Shown here: positions 54,569 through 64,000 of the stretch, piece by piece
How the letters are laid out: the number at the start of each line of letters is the position of its first letter
Position numbering within the stretch: the stretch's first letter is position 1
Assembly (NCBI RefSeq): GCF_003651245.1
Contig: NZ_RAPE01000001.1
Coordinates: 186,001 to 250,000, forward strand
Source: Roseovarius spongiae
GTDB taxonomy: Bacteria > Pseudomonadota > Alphaproteobacteria > Rhodobacterales > Rhodobacteraceae
Length of the DNA stretch: 64,000 bases
Reading direction: 5' to 3'
The notes under the pieces: generated by a model
Seen by the model: only the letters and a program-made list of their open reading frames with translations
What the model was told of the DNA's origin: nothing
Database searches by the model: none
Position numbers and translations under genes: made by a program

Positions 54569-55990
54569 ATGAGCGCCGACCGGAGCCTGACCGACGGGCC
54601 GGTCGGCCGCGCGCTCTATTCCGTGAGCGCGCCGATGACCGTGGGGATCCTCGGCGTGTTGTCGGTGGGGCTGGCGGATGCGTTCTTTCTCGGGCGGGCG
54701 GGGACGGACGAACTGGCCGCCATCGGTTTCGTCTTTCCGGTGATCGCGACGCTCACCTCGCTCTCCATCGGGCTGTCGGCGGGAACGAGCGCGGTGATCG
54801 CGCAGGCCATCGGCGGGGGCGCGACGGGCGCGGACCAGCAGCGGCTGACGGTGCACGCGATGATGCTGGCGGCGGCGCTTTCCGGCGTGGCGGCGGTGCT
54901 GTTCTTCGCTCTGGCGCGCTGGCTGTTCATGGCGCTGGGCGCCGGGGGCGCGGTGCTTGACGCGGTGCTGGGCTATGTCGGCTACTGGTGCATCGGCTTT
55001 CCCTTCATGGTGACGGGCATGGCGCTTAACGCGCGGTTCCGCGCGGCGGGGCGCAGCGGCGTGGCGGCGACGGTGATGAGTTTCCAGGCCCTGCTGAACG
55101 TGGCGCTCGATCCGCTGTTCATCTTCGGCGCGGGGCCGTTGCCGCCGCTGGGGGCGGACGGGGCCGGCATCGCCACGACGCTGGCGCGGCTGGTCGCGTT
55201 CGCGGGCATTCTGACCTACGGGATGCGGCGTGACGTGATCCGCTTCGACTGCGCGCCGCTGCGCGGCCTCTGGCCGTCGGTGCGGCGCATCGTGCGCATC
55301 GGCGCGCCCGCCGCGCTGTCGAACGCGATCGGCCCCTTCGGCATGGCGCTGGTGACCGGGGCGATCGCCACCATCGGCGATACGGCGGTTGCGGGTTTCG
55401 GCGCGGCGACGCGGGTGCAGGGGCTGATGATGGTGCCGATGCTGGCGCTGTCCTCGGGGATCGCGCCGGTGGTCGGACAGGCATGGGGCGCGGGTCGGCA
55501 GGCGCGCGCGCAGGAGGCGGTGCGGCTCACCTTCCTGTGGTGCCTTGGCCTCGGGCTGGGCGTGGCGGTGTTGCTGACGGCGCTGGCCGGGCCCATCGCG
55601 ATGGTGATGACAGCCGATGCGGGCGCGGCGCGCTATGCCGCAGCCTACCTGCGCGTGGTGAGCTGGGCGTTCTTCTGCTACGGCATCCTCATCACCGCCA
55701 ATTCGGCGATGAACGCGCGGGACCGCGCGCTCTGGTCGATGGGGGTGAGCATGCTGCGCATCTTCGTCCTCTACGTTCCGATGGTCTGGGCGGGGGTGCT
55801 GACGATGGGCTATGGCGGCGTGCTGGCCGCGGCGGTGCTGGCCAATGCGCTGGGCGCGTGGGGTGCGTTGATCGCGGTGCGGGCCGTCGGGCTGCTGGCG
55901 ACCGATCGCGCGGCGCTGCGCGCGCCGGCGGAGTGGGTGCTGCGGCGGCTCGGGCGCGGCCCGATTGACAGGGCGCGTCCGCTGGGCTAG
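54569..55990 (+). CDS. MATE-family efflux transporter
   Basis: A 473-residue, 12-helix multidrug and toxin extrusion antiporter of the inner membrane. Two homologous halves are visible, beginning GRALYSVSAPMTVGILGVLSVGLADAFFLG and RRIVRIGAPAALSNAIGPFGMALV. Substrates are typically cationic drugs or metabolites driven out by Na+ or H+. It lies 51 bp after the DUF2233 gene and 36 bp before truB. Confidence 0.9.
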   Translation: MSADRSLTDGPVGRALYSVSAPMTVGILGVLSVGLADAFFLGRAGTDELAAIGFVFPVIATLTSLSIGLSAGTSAVIAQAIGGGATGADQQRLTVHAMMLAAALSGVAAVLFFALARWLFMALGAGGAVLDAVLGYVGYWCIGFPFMVTGMALNARFRAAGRSGVAATVMSFQALLNVALDPLFIFGAGPLPPLGADGAGIATTLARLVAFAGILTYGMRRDVIRFDCAPLRGLWPSVRRIVRIGAPAALSNAIGPFGMALVTGAIATIGDTAVAGFGAATRVQGLMMVPMLALSSGIAPVVGQAWGAGRQARAQEAVRLTFLWCLGLGLGVAVLLTALAGPIAMVMTADAGAARYAAAYLRVVSWAFFCYGILITANSAMNARDRALWSMGVSMLRIFVLYVPMVWAGVLTMGYGGVLAAAVLANALGAWGALIAVRAVGLLATDRAALRAPAEWVLRRLGRGPIDRARPLG

Positions 55991-56026
55991 CCCGCAGGCT
56001 TCATTTCCACAGACGAAGGGCCGGGC

Positions 56027-56938
56027 ATGGCACGCAAACGCAAGGGGCGCGACATTTCGGGTTGGCTGGTGGTGGACAAGCCGGCGGGGCCGAGTTCGAC
56101 CGCCATCGTGAACAAGGTGCGCTGGGCGTTGCAGGCGAAGAAGGCGGGCCACGCAGGCACGCTGGACCCGGAGGCGACCGGCGTGCTGGCCATCGCGCTC
56201 GGGGAGGCGACCAAGACGGTGCCCTTCGTGACCGACGCGCTCAAGGCGTACCGGTTCGGCGTGCGCTTCGGGCAGGCCACCAACACCGACGACGCCGAGG
56301 GCGAGGTGATCGCCGCCAGCGACGCGCGCCCCACGGATGACGAGATCAAGCAGGCGCTGCGCCCCTTCATAGGCGACATCATGCAGGTTCCGCCACGGTT
56401 CTCCGCCGTCAAGATCGACGGTGAGCGCGCCTACAAGCGCGCTCGCGAGGGCGAGGACATGGAGATCGCCGCGCGTCCGCTCTGGGTCGAGGAACTGCTG
56501 CTCACCGACCGGCCGGACGCGGACGGCGCCGTGTTCGAGATGACCTGCGGCAAGGGCGGCTATGTGCGCGCGATCGCGCGCGACCTGGGCGAGAGCCTGG
56601 GCTGCCACGCCCATGTCACCTGGCTGCGCCGCACGTGGTCCGGCCCCTTCGAGGAGGAGGACGCGATCCCGCTTTCGAGGATCGAGGATCTGGCGCAGGA
56701 CCCGGCGCTGGACGAATTCCTGCTGCCGCTGGAGGTCGGCCTGAGCGAGTTGCCCGAGCTGCGCTGCACCCCGGAGGGTGCGGCCAAGCTGCGCAACGGC
56801 AACCCCGGCATGGTGCATCCCGGGGACGCGGAATATGGGGATGAATGCTGGGCCTCGCTCGACGGGCGGGCGGTCGCGGTCGGTATTTACAAGGCGGGCG
56901 CGCTGCACCCGAGCCGGGTGTTCGCGGCCCCCGCATGA
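56027..56938 (+). CDS. truB: tRNA pseudouridine-55 synthase
   Basis: Makes pseudouridine 55 in the T loop of tRNAs; 303 residues. The catalytic aspartate is in [22 protein letters not shown], preceded by [20 protein letters not shown], with [22 protein letters not shown] and [13 protein letters not shown] further on. Stop overlaps the DUF1643 gene (ATGA). rbfA-truB-rpsO-pnp linkage is conserved in many bacteria. Confidence 0.97.
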   Translation: MARKRKGRDISGWLVVDKPAGPSSTAIVNKVRWALQAKKAGHAGTLDPEATGVLAIALGEATKTVPFVTDALKAYRFGVRFGQATNTDDAEGEVIAASDARPTDDEIKQALRPFIGDIMQVPPRFSAVKIDGERAYKRAREGEDMEIAARPLWVEELLLTDRPDADGAVFEMTCGKGGYVRAIARDLGESLGCHAHVTWLRRTWSGPFEEEDAIPLSRIEDLAQDPALDEFLLPLEVGLSELPELRCTPEGAAKLRNGNPGMVHPGDAEYGDECWASLDGRAVAVGIYKAGALHPSRVFAAPA

Positions 56939-57462
56939 TCGAACGCACGCACATCAAGGGCGACGCGCCCTCGACCGCGGTCTATTCGGATTGCGAGCGG
57001 TATCGCTACCTGCTGACCCGCGTGTGGAACCCCGAGGGGCGGCGGGTGCTCTTCGTCATGCTGAATCCTTCGACGGCGACCGAGGTGCAGAACGATCCCA
57101 CGGTCGAGCGCTGCGAGCGGCGGGCGCGGGCGCTGGGCTTTGGCGGGTTTCGCGTGACCAACATCTTCGCCTGGCGCGACACCGATCCGCGCGCGATGCG
57201 CGCCGCCGCCGATCCGGTGGGGCCGGATAACGACGCGGCCATTGTCGAGAGTTGTGGCTGGGCGGACGTGATCGTCGCGGCCTGGGGCGCGCATGGCGCG
57301 CATCTAAACCGCGGCGCAGAGGTCGAGGCGCTGCTGCGCGGCACGGGCCGCGCCGTGCATCACCTGGGGCTGACCAAGGCGGGTCATCCGAAACATCCCC
57401 TCTACATCGCCTATGCCCAGCAGCCAGAACCCTGGCTGCCCGGCGCCGTGGGCGCAAGCTGA
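56935..57462 (+). CDS. DUF1643 family protein
   Basis: A 175-residue protein of unknown function. DUF1643 signature: [58 protein letters not shown] and VAAWGAHG near the C-terminus, closing [16 protein letters not shown]. No signal or membrane segment. Coupled to truB by ATGA overlap. No enzymatic role is established for the family. Confidence 0.88.
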   Translation: MIERTHIKGDAPSTAVYSDCERYRYLLTRVWNPEGRRVLFVMLNPSTATEVQNDPTVERCERRARALGFGGFRVTNIFAWRDTDPRAMRAAADPVGPDNDAAIVESCGWADVIVAAWGAHGAHLNRGAEVEALLRGTGRAVHHLGLTKAGHPKHPLYIAYAQQPEPWLPGAVGAS

Positions 57463-57497
57463 CGTTAACCACCTCCCCCGGTTTTCGTTGATCCCAA

Positions 57498-57527
57498 ACC
57501 CCGCGTGGCGGCACACTGGCGCGGGGT
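57498..57527 (+). other. Hairpin at the translation start of the RTX-repeat gene
   Basis: ACCCCGCG (57498-57505) pairs with CGCGGGGT (57520-57527) across 14 bases, ending three bases before the GTG start. The right arm contains the only G-rich ribosome-site candidate (GGGG), so the stem could hide it. It might equally be the weak terminator of the truB unit; no T-run follows. Confidence 0.4.
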
Positions 57528-57530
57528 AAT

Positions 57531-58619
57531 GTGTGGATTGGTGGTATGCTGCTATTGGCGGGACTGGTGGGTATGATGGCGGTCGGTTCGCTGGCCTTCG
57601 TCGGTATGTCGGAGGACGAGGAGGACGACGCCGACGCGGAGTGCGCCGAGGAGACCCCGACCGAAGAACATGAGACCGGCGCGGAGGGGCAGGGCGTCAT
57701 CGATTTCGCGGGCCGCGGCGACGCGCCGCGCGCAGCCGATCCCGAAGAGCGCGACGCCGGGGCGGACCCGGAGGCGGAAGAAGGCACAAGCGCGGGCGCC
57801 GAAGACACGATCGGCGCGCCCGACGGACCGGACGTCGCCGCGGACCCGGAGAGTGAAGACGCCGACGCCACCGGCGCGCCCGGCCCCGACCGGATGCGCG
57901 GCGGCGACGGTCCCGACCGGATCGAGGGCGGCGCGGGCGATGACGAGCTGCTGGGCGGAGCGGGCGATGACAGCCTGTCGGGAGGCGACGGCGACGATAC
58001 GCTGAACGGCGGTGAAGATGACGACGCGCTCACGGGGGGCGCGGGGCTCGATACGCTTTACGGCAATGTGGGCGACGACGTGATGGAGGGCGGCGCGGGC
58101 GATGACAGCCTGCATGGCGGCGCGGGGGACGATACGCTTGCGGGCGATGATGGCGACGACGCGCTGCATGGCGGGCTTGGCGATGATGCGCTCGACAGCG
58201 GGGCGGGGCGGGACACGCTCTTTGGCGGCTGGGGGGATGATACGCTTTCCGGGCTGGGCGATGGCGCGGATTTCCTGAACGGCGGCGGCGGGGACGACAT
58301 GATCACCGCCGGGGCGGGCGATATGGTGACTGGCGGCGAGGGTGCGGACACAGTGGCGCTGGGCGACTGGCTGAACGGAGAGCACCAGGCGCAGATTCTC
58401 GATTTCGCCACCGAGGAGGACAACCTGATGGTGATCTTCGACGATATCGCCGATCCCGACCCGGAGGTCGCGATCGAACGGGACGAGGACGACGCGAATA
58501 TCCGCCATCTCGTGCTGAACGGCGCGCGGATCGCGGCGGTGCACGGCGCGCCGGGGCTGACGCTCGGCCACGTCACGCTGATGGGGCAGAGCGTTCTCGC
58601 GGAAGGCGCGGCGGCCTGA
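57531..58619 (+). CDS. Membrane-anchored RTX (calcium-binding GGxGxDxxx repeat) protein
   Basis: A 362-residue acidic protein. An N-terminal hydrophobic helix (residues 4-24) is followed by a very acidic, low-complexity linker (about 25-120) and then about fourteen nonapeptide RTX repeats (about 123-280) such as GGAGDDSLHGGAGDDTLAGD, which bind calcium and fold as a beta-roll. The last 80 residues are a non-repeat domain (ILDFATEEDNLMVIFDD). RTX proteins secreted by type I systems normally lack an N-terminal helix, so this one may stay membrane-anchored. Start is GTG at 57531, or ATG at 57546. No ABC exporter is nearby. Confidence 0.85.
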   Translation: MWIGGMLLLAGLVGMMAVGSLAFVGMSEDEEDDADAECAEETPTEEHETGAEGQGVIDFAGRGDAPRAADPEERDAGADPEAEEGTSAGAEDTIGAPDGPDVAADPESEDADATGAPGPDRMRGGDGPDRIEGGAGDDELLGGAGDDSLSGGDGDDTLNGGEDDDALTGGAGLDTLYGNVGDDVMEGGAGDDSLHGGAGDDTLAGDDGDDALHGGLGDDALDSGAGRDTLFGGWGDDTLSGLGDGADFLNGGGGDDMITAGAGDMVTGGEGADTVALGDWLNGEHQAQILDFATEEDNLMVIFDDIADPDPEVAIERDEDDANIRHLVLNGARIAAVHGAPGLTLGHVTLMGQSVLAEGAAA

Positions 58620-58850
58620 CGCGATCCGCGCGCCGCGGCCTTGGCGACATGCGCTTGATCGAGGTTGCGAGCGCGCAAGCGGAATGCCCTAGCGGTTGTC
58701 GTCTTGGACGCCTGGCGCGAATCGGCTTTTCTTCGCGCGCCGGCTGGCCTATACGCGCCCGGTGTTCCGGCGCGCCCGGAGCATTTCCATGGACCTTGCT
58801 GGACGACATCCCGGCTTGCGCCCGCAACCTCTGACCCCAAGGAGACCCCG

Positions 58851-59120
58851 ATGTCGATTACTGTCGAAGAAAAGCAACGCCTGATGAAGGAATTCGCGAC
58901 CAAGGAAGGCGACACCGGTTCGCCCGAGGTTCAGGTCGCCATCCTCACCTCGCGGATTTCCACGCTGACCGAACATTTCAAGACCCACAAGAAAGACAAC
59001 CACGGCCGCCGTGGCCTTCTGATGATGGTCGCCCAGCGCCGCAAGCTGCTGGACTATCTCAAGAAGAAAGACGAACCGCGCTACCGCGTCCTGATCGCCA
59101 AGCTCGGCATCCGCCGCTGA
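58851..59120 (+). CDS. rpsO: 30S ribosomal protein S15
   Basis: An 89-residue S15, which binds 16S rRNA early in assembly. Features: [61 protein letters not shown] and [19 protein letters not shown] precedes the ATG by seven bases. The 231-bp leader (58620-58850) contains no gene and may hold its promoter and an S15-binding leader; I could not assign the sites. Confidence 0.98.
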   Translation: MSITVEEKQRLMKEFATKEGDTGSPEVQVAILTSRISTLTEHFKTHKKDNHGRRGLLMMVAQRRKLLDYLKKKDEPRYRVLIAKLGIRR

Positions 59121-59164
59121 CGCAGGGCCGCAATTCGCGGCGCCCGTGACGACGGAAAATTGGG

Positions 59165-59201
59165 GAAACGCCCGCTCGGATGGAGCGGGCGTTTCGTGTT
59201 T
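59165..59201 (+). terminator. Intrinsic terminator after rpsO
   Basis: A 13-bp perfect stem, GAAACGCCCGCTC (59165-59177) with GAGCGGGCGTTTC (59183-59195), 5-base loop, followed by GTGTTT. The A/T pairs at the base and the T-rich tail fit intrinsic termination, 45 bp after the rpsO stop. Confidence 0.9.
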
Positions 59202-59311
59202 CATGGCGGTCTGTCGCGGCCCGGCGGGCAGGCGTTATGGCGCCGCCCCATGAGACATCATCGAGCGGTTCCGCATCGACGTGAACGCCTGCGCGACAGT
59301 CTGAAGAACCG

Positions 59312-59932
59312 TCACGCTTGCCTTTCGGCGCGGATCAAGCGGCCCGCGCCGATGAACACCGTGCAGAGCGTGACAATCATCGCCGCCGCGATCACGCCGA
59401 GCGCGCGTTCGTACAGGCCGTCTATGCCCGTGGGCAGAAAGAAAAAAACCGGCGCGGTACACCCCCAGAGGAGTCCGAGTCCGATAAGGACACGCCGCAC
59501 GCGGGAATGGTGGTGCGGCAGCGCCCACGCCATGCAGAGCGGCATGGCCAGAAACAGCAGGCCGAGCGCGTAGACAAGGTAGCTATGGATCACCACGCCA
59601 TCGCTATCGGAATCGCCGTATTCGTTCCGCGCCCCGACGATTATCACGATCCCGGCAAGGATCGCGAGGCAGAAGATACCGGTGGACCAGGCTCCGCCAC
59701 CCGGATGTAGATGCGCAGCGCCAAGCGCCGTGGCGAACAGTCCGACCGAAAAGCCGTAGAGCGCGATATCCATCGCGATCTCGCTACGCCCGGCGGCAAG
59801 ATCGCTGATGGTGTCCGAAATCCAGTCATGGTTCGGCACGAGAAAGGCCGCGACAACCGCGCCGGCGATAAGCGCGGCGCAGCCACAGATCCCCATCCAA
59901 CCGAGTGTGATGAGAAGGCGTGACTGTAACAT
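59312..59932 (-). CDS. DUF998 family membrane protein
   Basis: A 206-residue protein with six predicted membrane helices (e.g. LGWMGICGCAALIAGAVVAAF, GIFCLAILAGIVIIVG, VLIGLGLLWGCTAPVFFFL). NHDWISDTISDLAAG is the DUF998 N-terminal motif. ATG at 59932 (MLQSRLLITLGW) is preferred as it begins right before the first helix; an ATG at 59980 without a ribosome site would add 16 residues. Function unknown. Codon use is less GC-biased than the neighbours, and it lies between rpsO and pnp on the opposite strand. Confidence 0.75.
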   Translation of the reverse strand: MLQSRLLITLGWMGICGCAALIAGAVVAAFLVPNHDWISDTISDLAAGRSEIAMDIALYGFSVGLFATALGAAHLHPGGGAWSTGIFCLAILAGIVIIVGARNEYGDSDSDGVVIHSYLVYALGLLFLAMPLCMAWALPHHHSRVRRVLIGLGLLWGCTAPVFFFLPTGIDGLYERALGVIAAAMIVTLCTVFIGAGRLIRAERQA

Positions 59933-60055
59933 GTTGTCCGGTAACCCGTGGGATCGGTCATGCGCCACGTCGTGCTCCATCGCTATGCAATCGCAGAGCT
60001 TAACTCGCGGCGATGCCGGATCGTTCCGCGCCCGATTTTAACCCGTTCGCCCCGT

Positions 60056-62002
60056 TCAGATCGCCCGCGCCGCCATCGCGCCCTCGGCGAAGGCTTCCTC
60101 GGCGGTGCGCGGCGCCAGCGCGTCGCCGATCAGGCGCCAGTCGCGGCCCGAAGCGGCGGCCGCTTCTTGGAGCTCGGTCACGGCCAACCGCCCGTCCCAG
60201 GCGACGATCAGATCGATGGGCTCAACCGCCACTTCGCGCAGGGAATAGACGTTTTCGAGCGTCGCGCCGCCACCCTCAATGCGCAGCAGGTCGTGATTGG
60301 GGTGGAAGGTCGCGCCTGCCGACAACAGCCGTTCATAGAGCGGCACGCGGCGCACGATGTCGAGGTCTTCGGCCACGGCGGGCTGCGGCGTGACGATATC
60401 GAGCATCAGCCCCATGTCGTTCGCCGCCTCCATCGCGCCCGCGCCTATGATGCCGCCCGCGCGGTCCCAGACCAGCGCGCGCTGCGCCGCGCCGGCGCCG
60501 TTCTCGATCAGCGCGTGGGGGGTGACCACGGGGACCGATCCGTCGCTGTCGATCTCGGGGGGCAGGGGCAGCGCGCCGGTGGCCAGCACGATGGCGTCGG
60601 CGTCGAGCGCGTCGATCTCCGCCGCCTCGATCCGCCGGCCCAGCTCCATCCTGACCTGCAGGCGTTCGAGCACCTGCCGGCGCCAGTCGATGGCCTTCTG
60701 GAATTCCTTCCAGGTGGGGATCGAGGCGCGCAGCATGAACTGCCCGCCAAGATGCGGCTGCGCCTCGTAGAGCGTGACGCGGTGGCCGCGCTCGGCCGCG
60801 ACGCGCGCCGCCTCGAGCCCGCCGGGACCGGCGCCGATCACCGCCACCTTGCGCGGCGCTTTGGCCGGCGTGGCGGGGCCCCAGTCATGTTCGCGCGCCG
60901 CCTCGGGGTTGTGCAGGCAGCGGATCGGTCCGCCGGCGAGCGCGCGCTTGATGCACACGTTTGCGCCGACGCAGGGGCGGATCTCGGCGGCTTTGCCGGT
61001 CCTGACTTTCGCGACGATCTCGGGGTCGGCAATATGGGCGCGGGTCATGCCGACCATGTCCGCGCGGCCCTCCGCTACGATCCGCTCGGCCAGCGCCGGG
61101 TCGGTGATGCGCCCGGTGGTGAAGACCGGCAGCGATACGACCTGTTTGACCTGCGCGGCGAGGTCGACGAACAGCCCGTGCGGCGCGGGCGTGGGCGGCC
61201 AGTGCGTCGTGCGGTGCAGGCGGTCCATGTTGTGCCCGGCGATCACGTTGAGATAATCGAGATGCCCGGTCGCCTCGAGCATCGGGGCGATCTCGCGCAT
61301 CTGGGTGATATCGATGCCGCCCTCGATGAATTCGTCGCCGGGCACGCGCATCCCGACGATGAGATCGGGGCCGGCCGCTTCGCGCACCGCCTGCGCCACC
61401 TCGATCAGGAAGCGCAGCCGGTTCTCGAGCGAGCCGCCGTAACGGTCGCCGCGCGTGTTGGTGGCGGGCGAGAGGAAATTCGCCAGCAGCAGGCCGAAGG
61501 CGGCGAGGATCTCGATCCCGTCCATGCCGCCGGCGCGCGCGCGCCCCGCCGCCGCCCCGAAGGCGGCGACCATTTCGTCGATCTCGGGGATGGTCATCTC
61601 GTGCGCCTGCACGCGGGCGAGTTCGGACGCCTTGCCGCTGACCCCCCAGAGGGGCGCGCCGGGGGCCGTGTCGCCCAGCGTCGGCCCGTAATGCGCAAGC
61701 TGGGCGAGGATCGCGCCGCCTTCCTCGTGAACGGCGTCGGACACCATGCGGTAGCCCTCGATCACCCGGTCGTCCACATTGGCGAGCGCGCGCCCGCCCC
61801 GCCCGCTCGAGGCGTGGACCGGCGCGGCGCCGGTGATCTGCAACCCCGCCCCGCCGCGCGCGCGTTCGCGGTGATAGGCGGCGTAGGCCTCGCGCGGGAC
61901 GCCGTCGACGGAAAGGCCGGGCACATGCGCCGTCACCAGAACCCGGTTGCGCAGGGTACGCGGGCCGACGGTGAGGGGGGAAAGCAGATGATCGAAACCC
62001 AT
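60056..62002 (-). CDS. TMADH/2,4-dienoyl-CoA-reductase-like NADH:flavin oxidoreductase
   Basis: A 648-residue three-domain flavoprotein: old-yellow-enzyme TIM barrel with FMN (residues 1-~350; FLSPATNTRGDRYGGSLENR), a 4Fe-4S segment, and FAD/NAD domains (VAVIGAGPGGLEAARVAAERG and a second GAGAMEAANDMG). The family includes trimethylamine and histamine dehydrogenases, dienoyl-CoA reductase and DgcA-type demethylases. The Fe-S region reads CVGANVCIKR...RCLHNP, whereas trimethylamine dehydrogenase has CIGCNVCISR: the second cluster cysteine is alanine. ATG at 62002 follows CAGGAG; upstream Met codons lack a site. Substrate unknown. Confidence 0.88.
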   Translation of the reverse strand: MGFDHLLSPLTVGPRTLRNRVLVTAHVPGLSVDGVPREAYAAYHRERARGGAGLQITGAAPVHASSGRGGRALANVDDRVIEGYRMVSDAVHEEGGAILAQLAHYGPTLGDTAPGAPLWGVSGKASELARVQAHEMTIPEIDEMVAAFGAAAGRARAGGMDGIEILAAFGLLLANFLSPATNTRGDRYGGSLENRLRFLIEVAQAVREAAGPDLIVGMRVPGDEFIEGGIDITQMREIAPMLEATGHLDYLNVIAGHNMDRLHRTTHWPPTPAPHGLFVDLAAQVKQVVSLPVFTTGRITDPALAERIVAEGRADMVGMTRAHIADPEIVAKVRTGKAAEIRPCVGANVCIKRALAGGPIRCLHNPEAAREHDWGPATPAKAPRKVAVIGAGPGGLEAARVAAERGHRVTLYEAQPHLGGQFMLRASIPTWKEFQKAIDWRRQVLERLQVRMELGRRIEAAEIDALDADAIVLATGALPLPPEIDSDGSVPVVTPHALIENGAGAAQRALVWDRAGGIIGAGAMEAANDMGLMLDIVTPQPAVAEDLDIVRRVPLYERLLSAGATFHPNHDLLRIEGGGATLENVYSLREVAVEPIDLIVAWDGRLAVTELQEAAAASGRDWRLIGDALAPRTAEEAFAEGAMAARAI

Positions 62003-62275
62003 GGGATTCTCCTGTCGTGGCGCGATCTGCGCAGGATGCGCAGCGAACGCCCGGGCAGGCAAGCCCCCGGGCCGGCGATCAATTCACCGTGCGACAATCA
62101 ACACATGTGCGGCGCGCCGTGCGGTGTCTCTTTCATTCCACCGTGAAACCCTGTATGCGCGCAGAATCTGAAAGCCGGCGCCCGGACCTCAGCGCCAGAC
62201 AAAGAAGATACCGGGGTCAGGGGCAATACGGCCCCTACGCAAACGCCCGATCCGGGCGAGAACAGGAAACGACAG

Positions 62276-64000
<1,725 letters not shown>

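Noticed and set aside
53708-56908. 1066-codon minus-strand open frame opposite the DUF2233, MATE and truB genes
   Set aside because: Its composition (His/Arg/Gln-rich, low complexity) is that of an antisense frame; the plus-strand genes have clear domains, ribosome sites and coupling.
57900-58330. Tandem DNA repeats that might be a CRISPR or minisatellite
   Set aside because: The periodicity is the coding of RTX nonapeptides; no spacers or identical direct repeats.

Overview
The window is high-G+C, gene-dense alphaproteobacterial chromosome, most probably from a Rhodobacteraceae (Roseobacter-group) organism. This rests on gene content and order: heterotetrameric sarcosine oxidase next to a DMGDH-like protein, a norCBQD-nnrS cluster, a five-step hut pathway, rsmB-heparinase-purH, rbfA-truB-rpsO-pnp, a BamF-type (DUF3035) lipoprotein and a VPLPA-CTERM protein. 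No rRNA, tRNA, CRISPR array, insertion sequence or prophage is visible. Many neighbours overlap by ATGA, so transcription units are long. No gene-free stretch exceeds about 275 bp.

Region 1 (1-8092, minus): one apparent operon reading DMGDH-like oxidoreductase, MttB-family methyltransferase without pyrrolysine, TetR regulator, soxB, soxD, soxA (cut by the window edge). It suggests stepwise demethylation of an N-methylated amine down to sarcosine and glycine, with methyl groups passed to folate. A TGTCTAGACA site, the same core as in the hut operators, lies upstream.

Region 2 (8185-19324, minus): a LysR regulator and a catabolic array: FAD amine/amino-acid oxidoreductase, NAD-dependent sugar epimerase/dehydrogenase, class I aminotransferase, hydantoinase/oxoprolinase subunits B and A, ThDP-dependent enzyme and FAD-linked 2-hydroxyacid dehydrogenase. 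I cannot name the substrate.

Region 3 (19434-29950): a partial denitrification module. norC-norB-norQ-norD, two small membrane-protein genes, nnrS and nnrU run left from a promoter shared with a DUF1858-type gene. A Dnr/NnrR-type Crp/Fnr regulator is followed divergently by pseudoazurin, Tat-exported copper nitrite reductase nirK, and nirV. Two near-identical TTGCG-N4-CRCAA boxes sit at the positions expected for activation of both promoters.

Region 4 (29956-38314): histidine utilisation. hutF diverges from hutI-hutH-hutG-hutU around a perfect 24-bp palindrome; hutC, with its own copy of the site, lies beyond a lower-G+C VPLPA-CTERM gene.

Region 5 (38393-49829): housekeeping. Minus strand: two M16 peptidase paralogues (one lacking the zinc motif), BamF-like lipoprotein, lspA, purH, heparinase-family protein, rsmB. 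Plus strand: SdhAF4-type gene, then a TPP riboswitch and thiM-thiE-thiD.

Region 6 (49893-64000): aminotransferase, SulP transporter, dapB, then rbfA, DUF2233 protein, MATE exporter, truB, DUF1643 protein, a membrane-anchored RTX-repeat protein, rpsO with a strong terminator, two minus-strand genes (DUF998 membrane protein and a trimethylamine-dehydrogenase-like flavoprotein missing one Fe-S cysteine), and the start of pnp.
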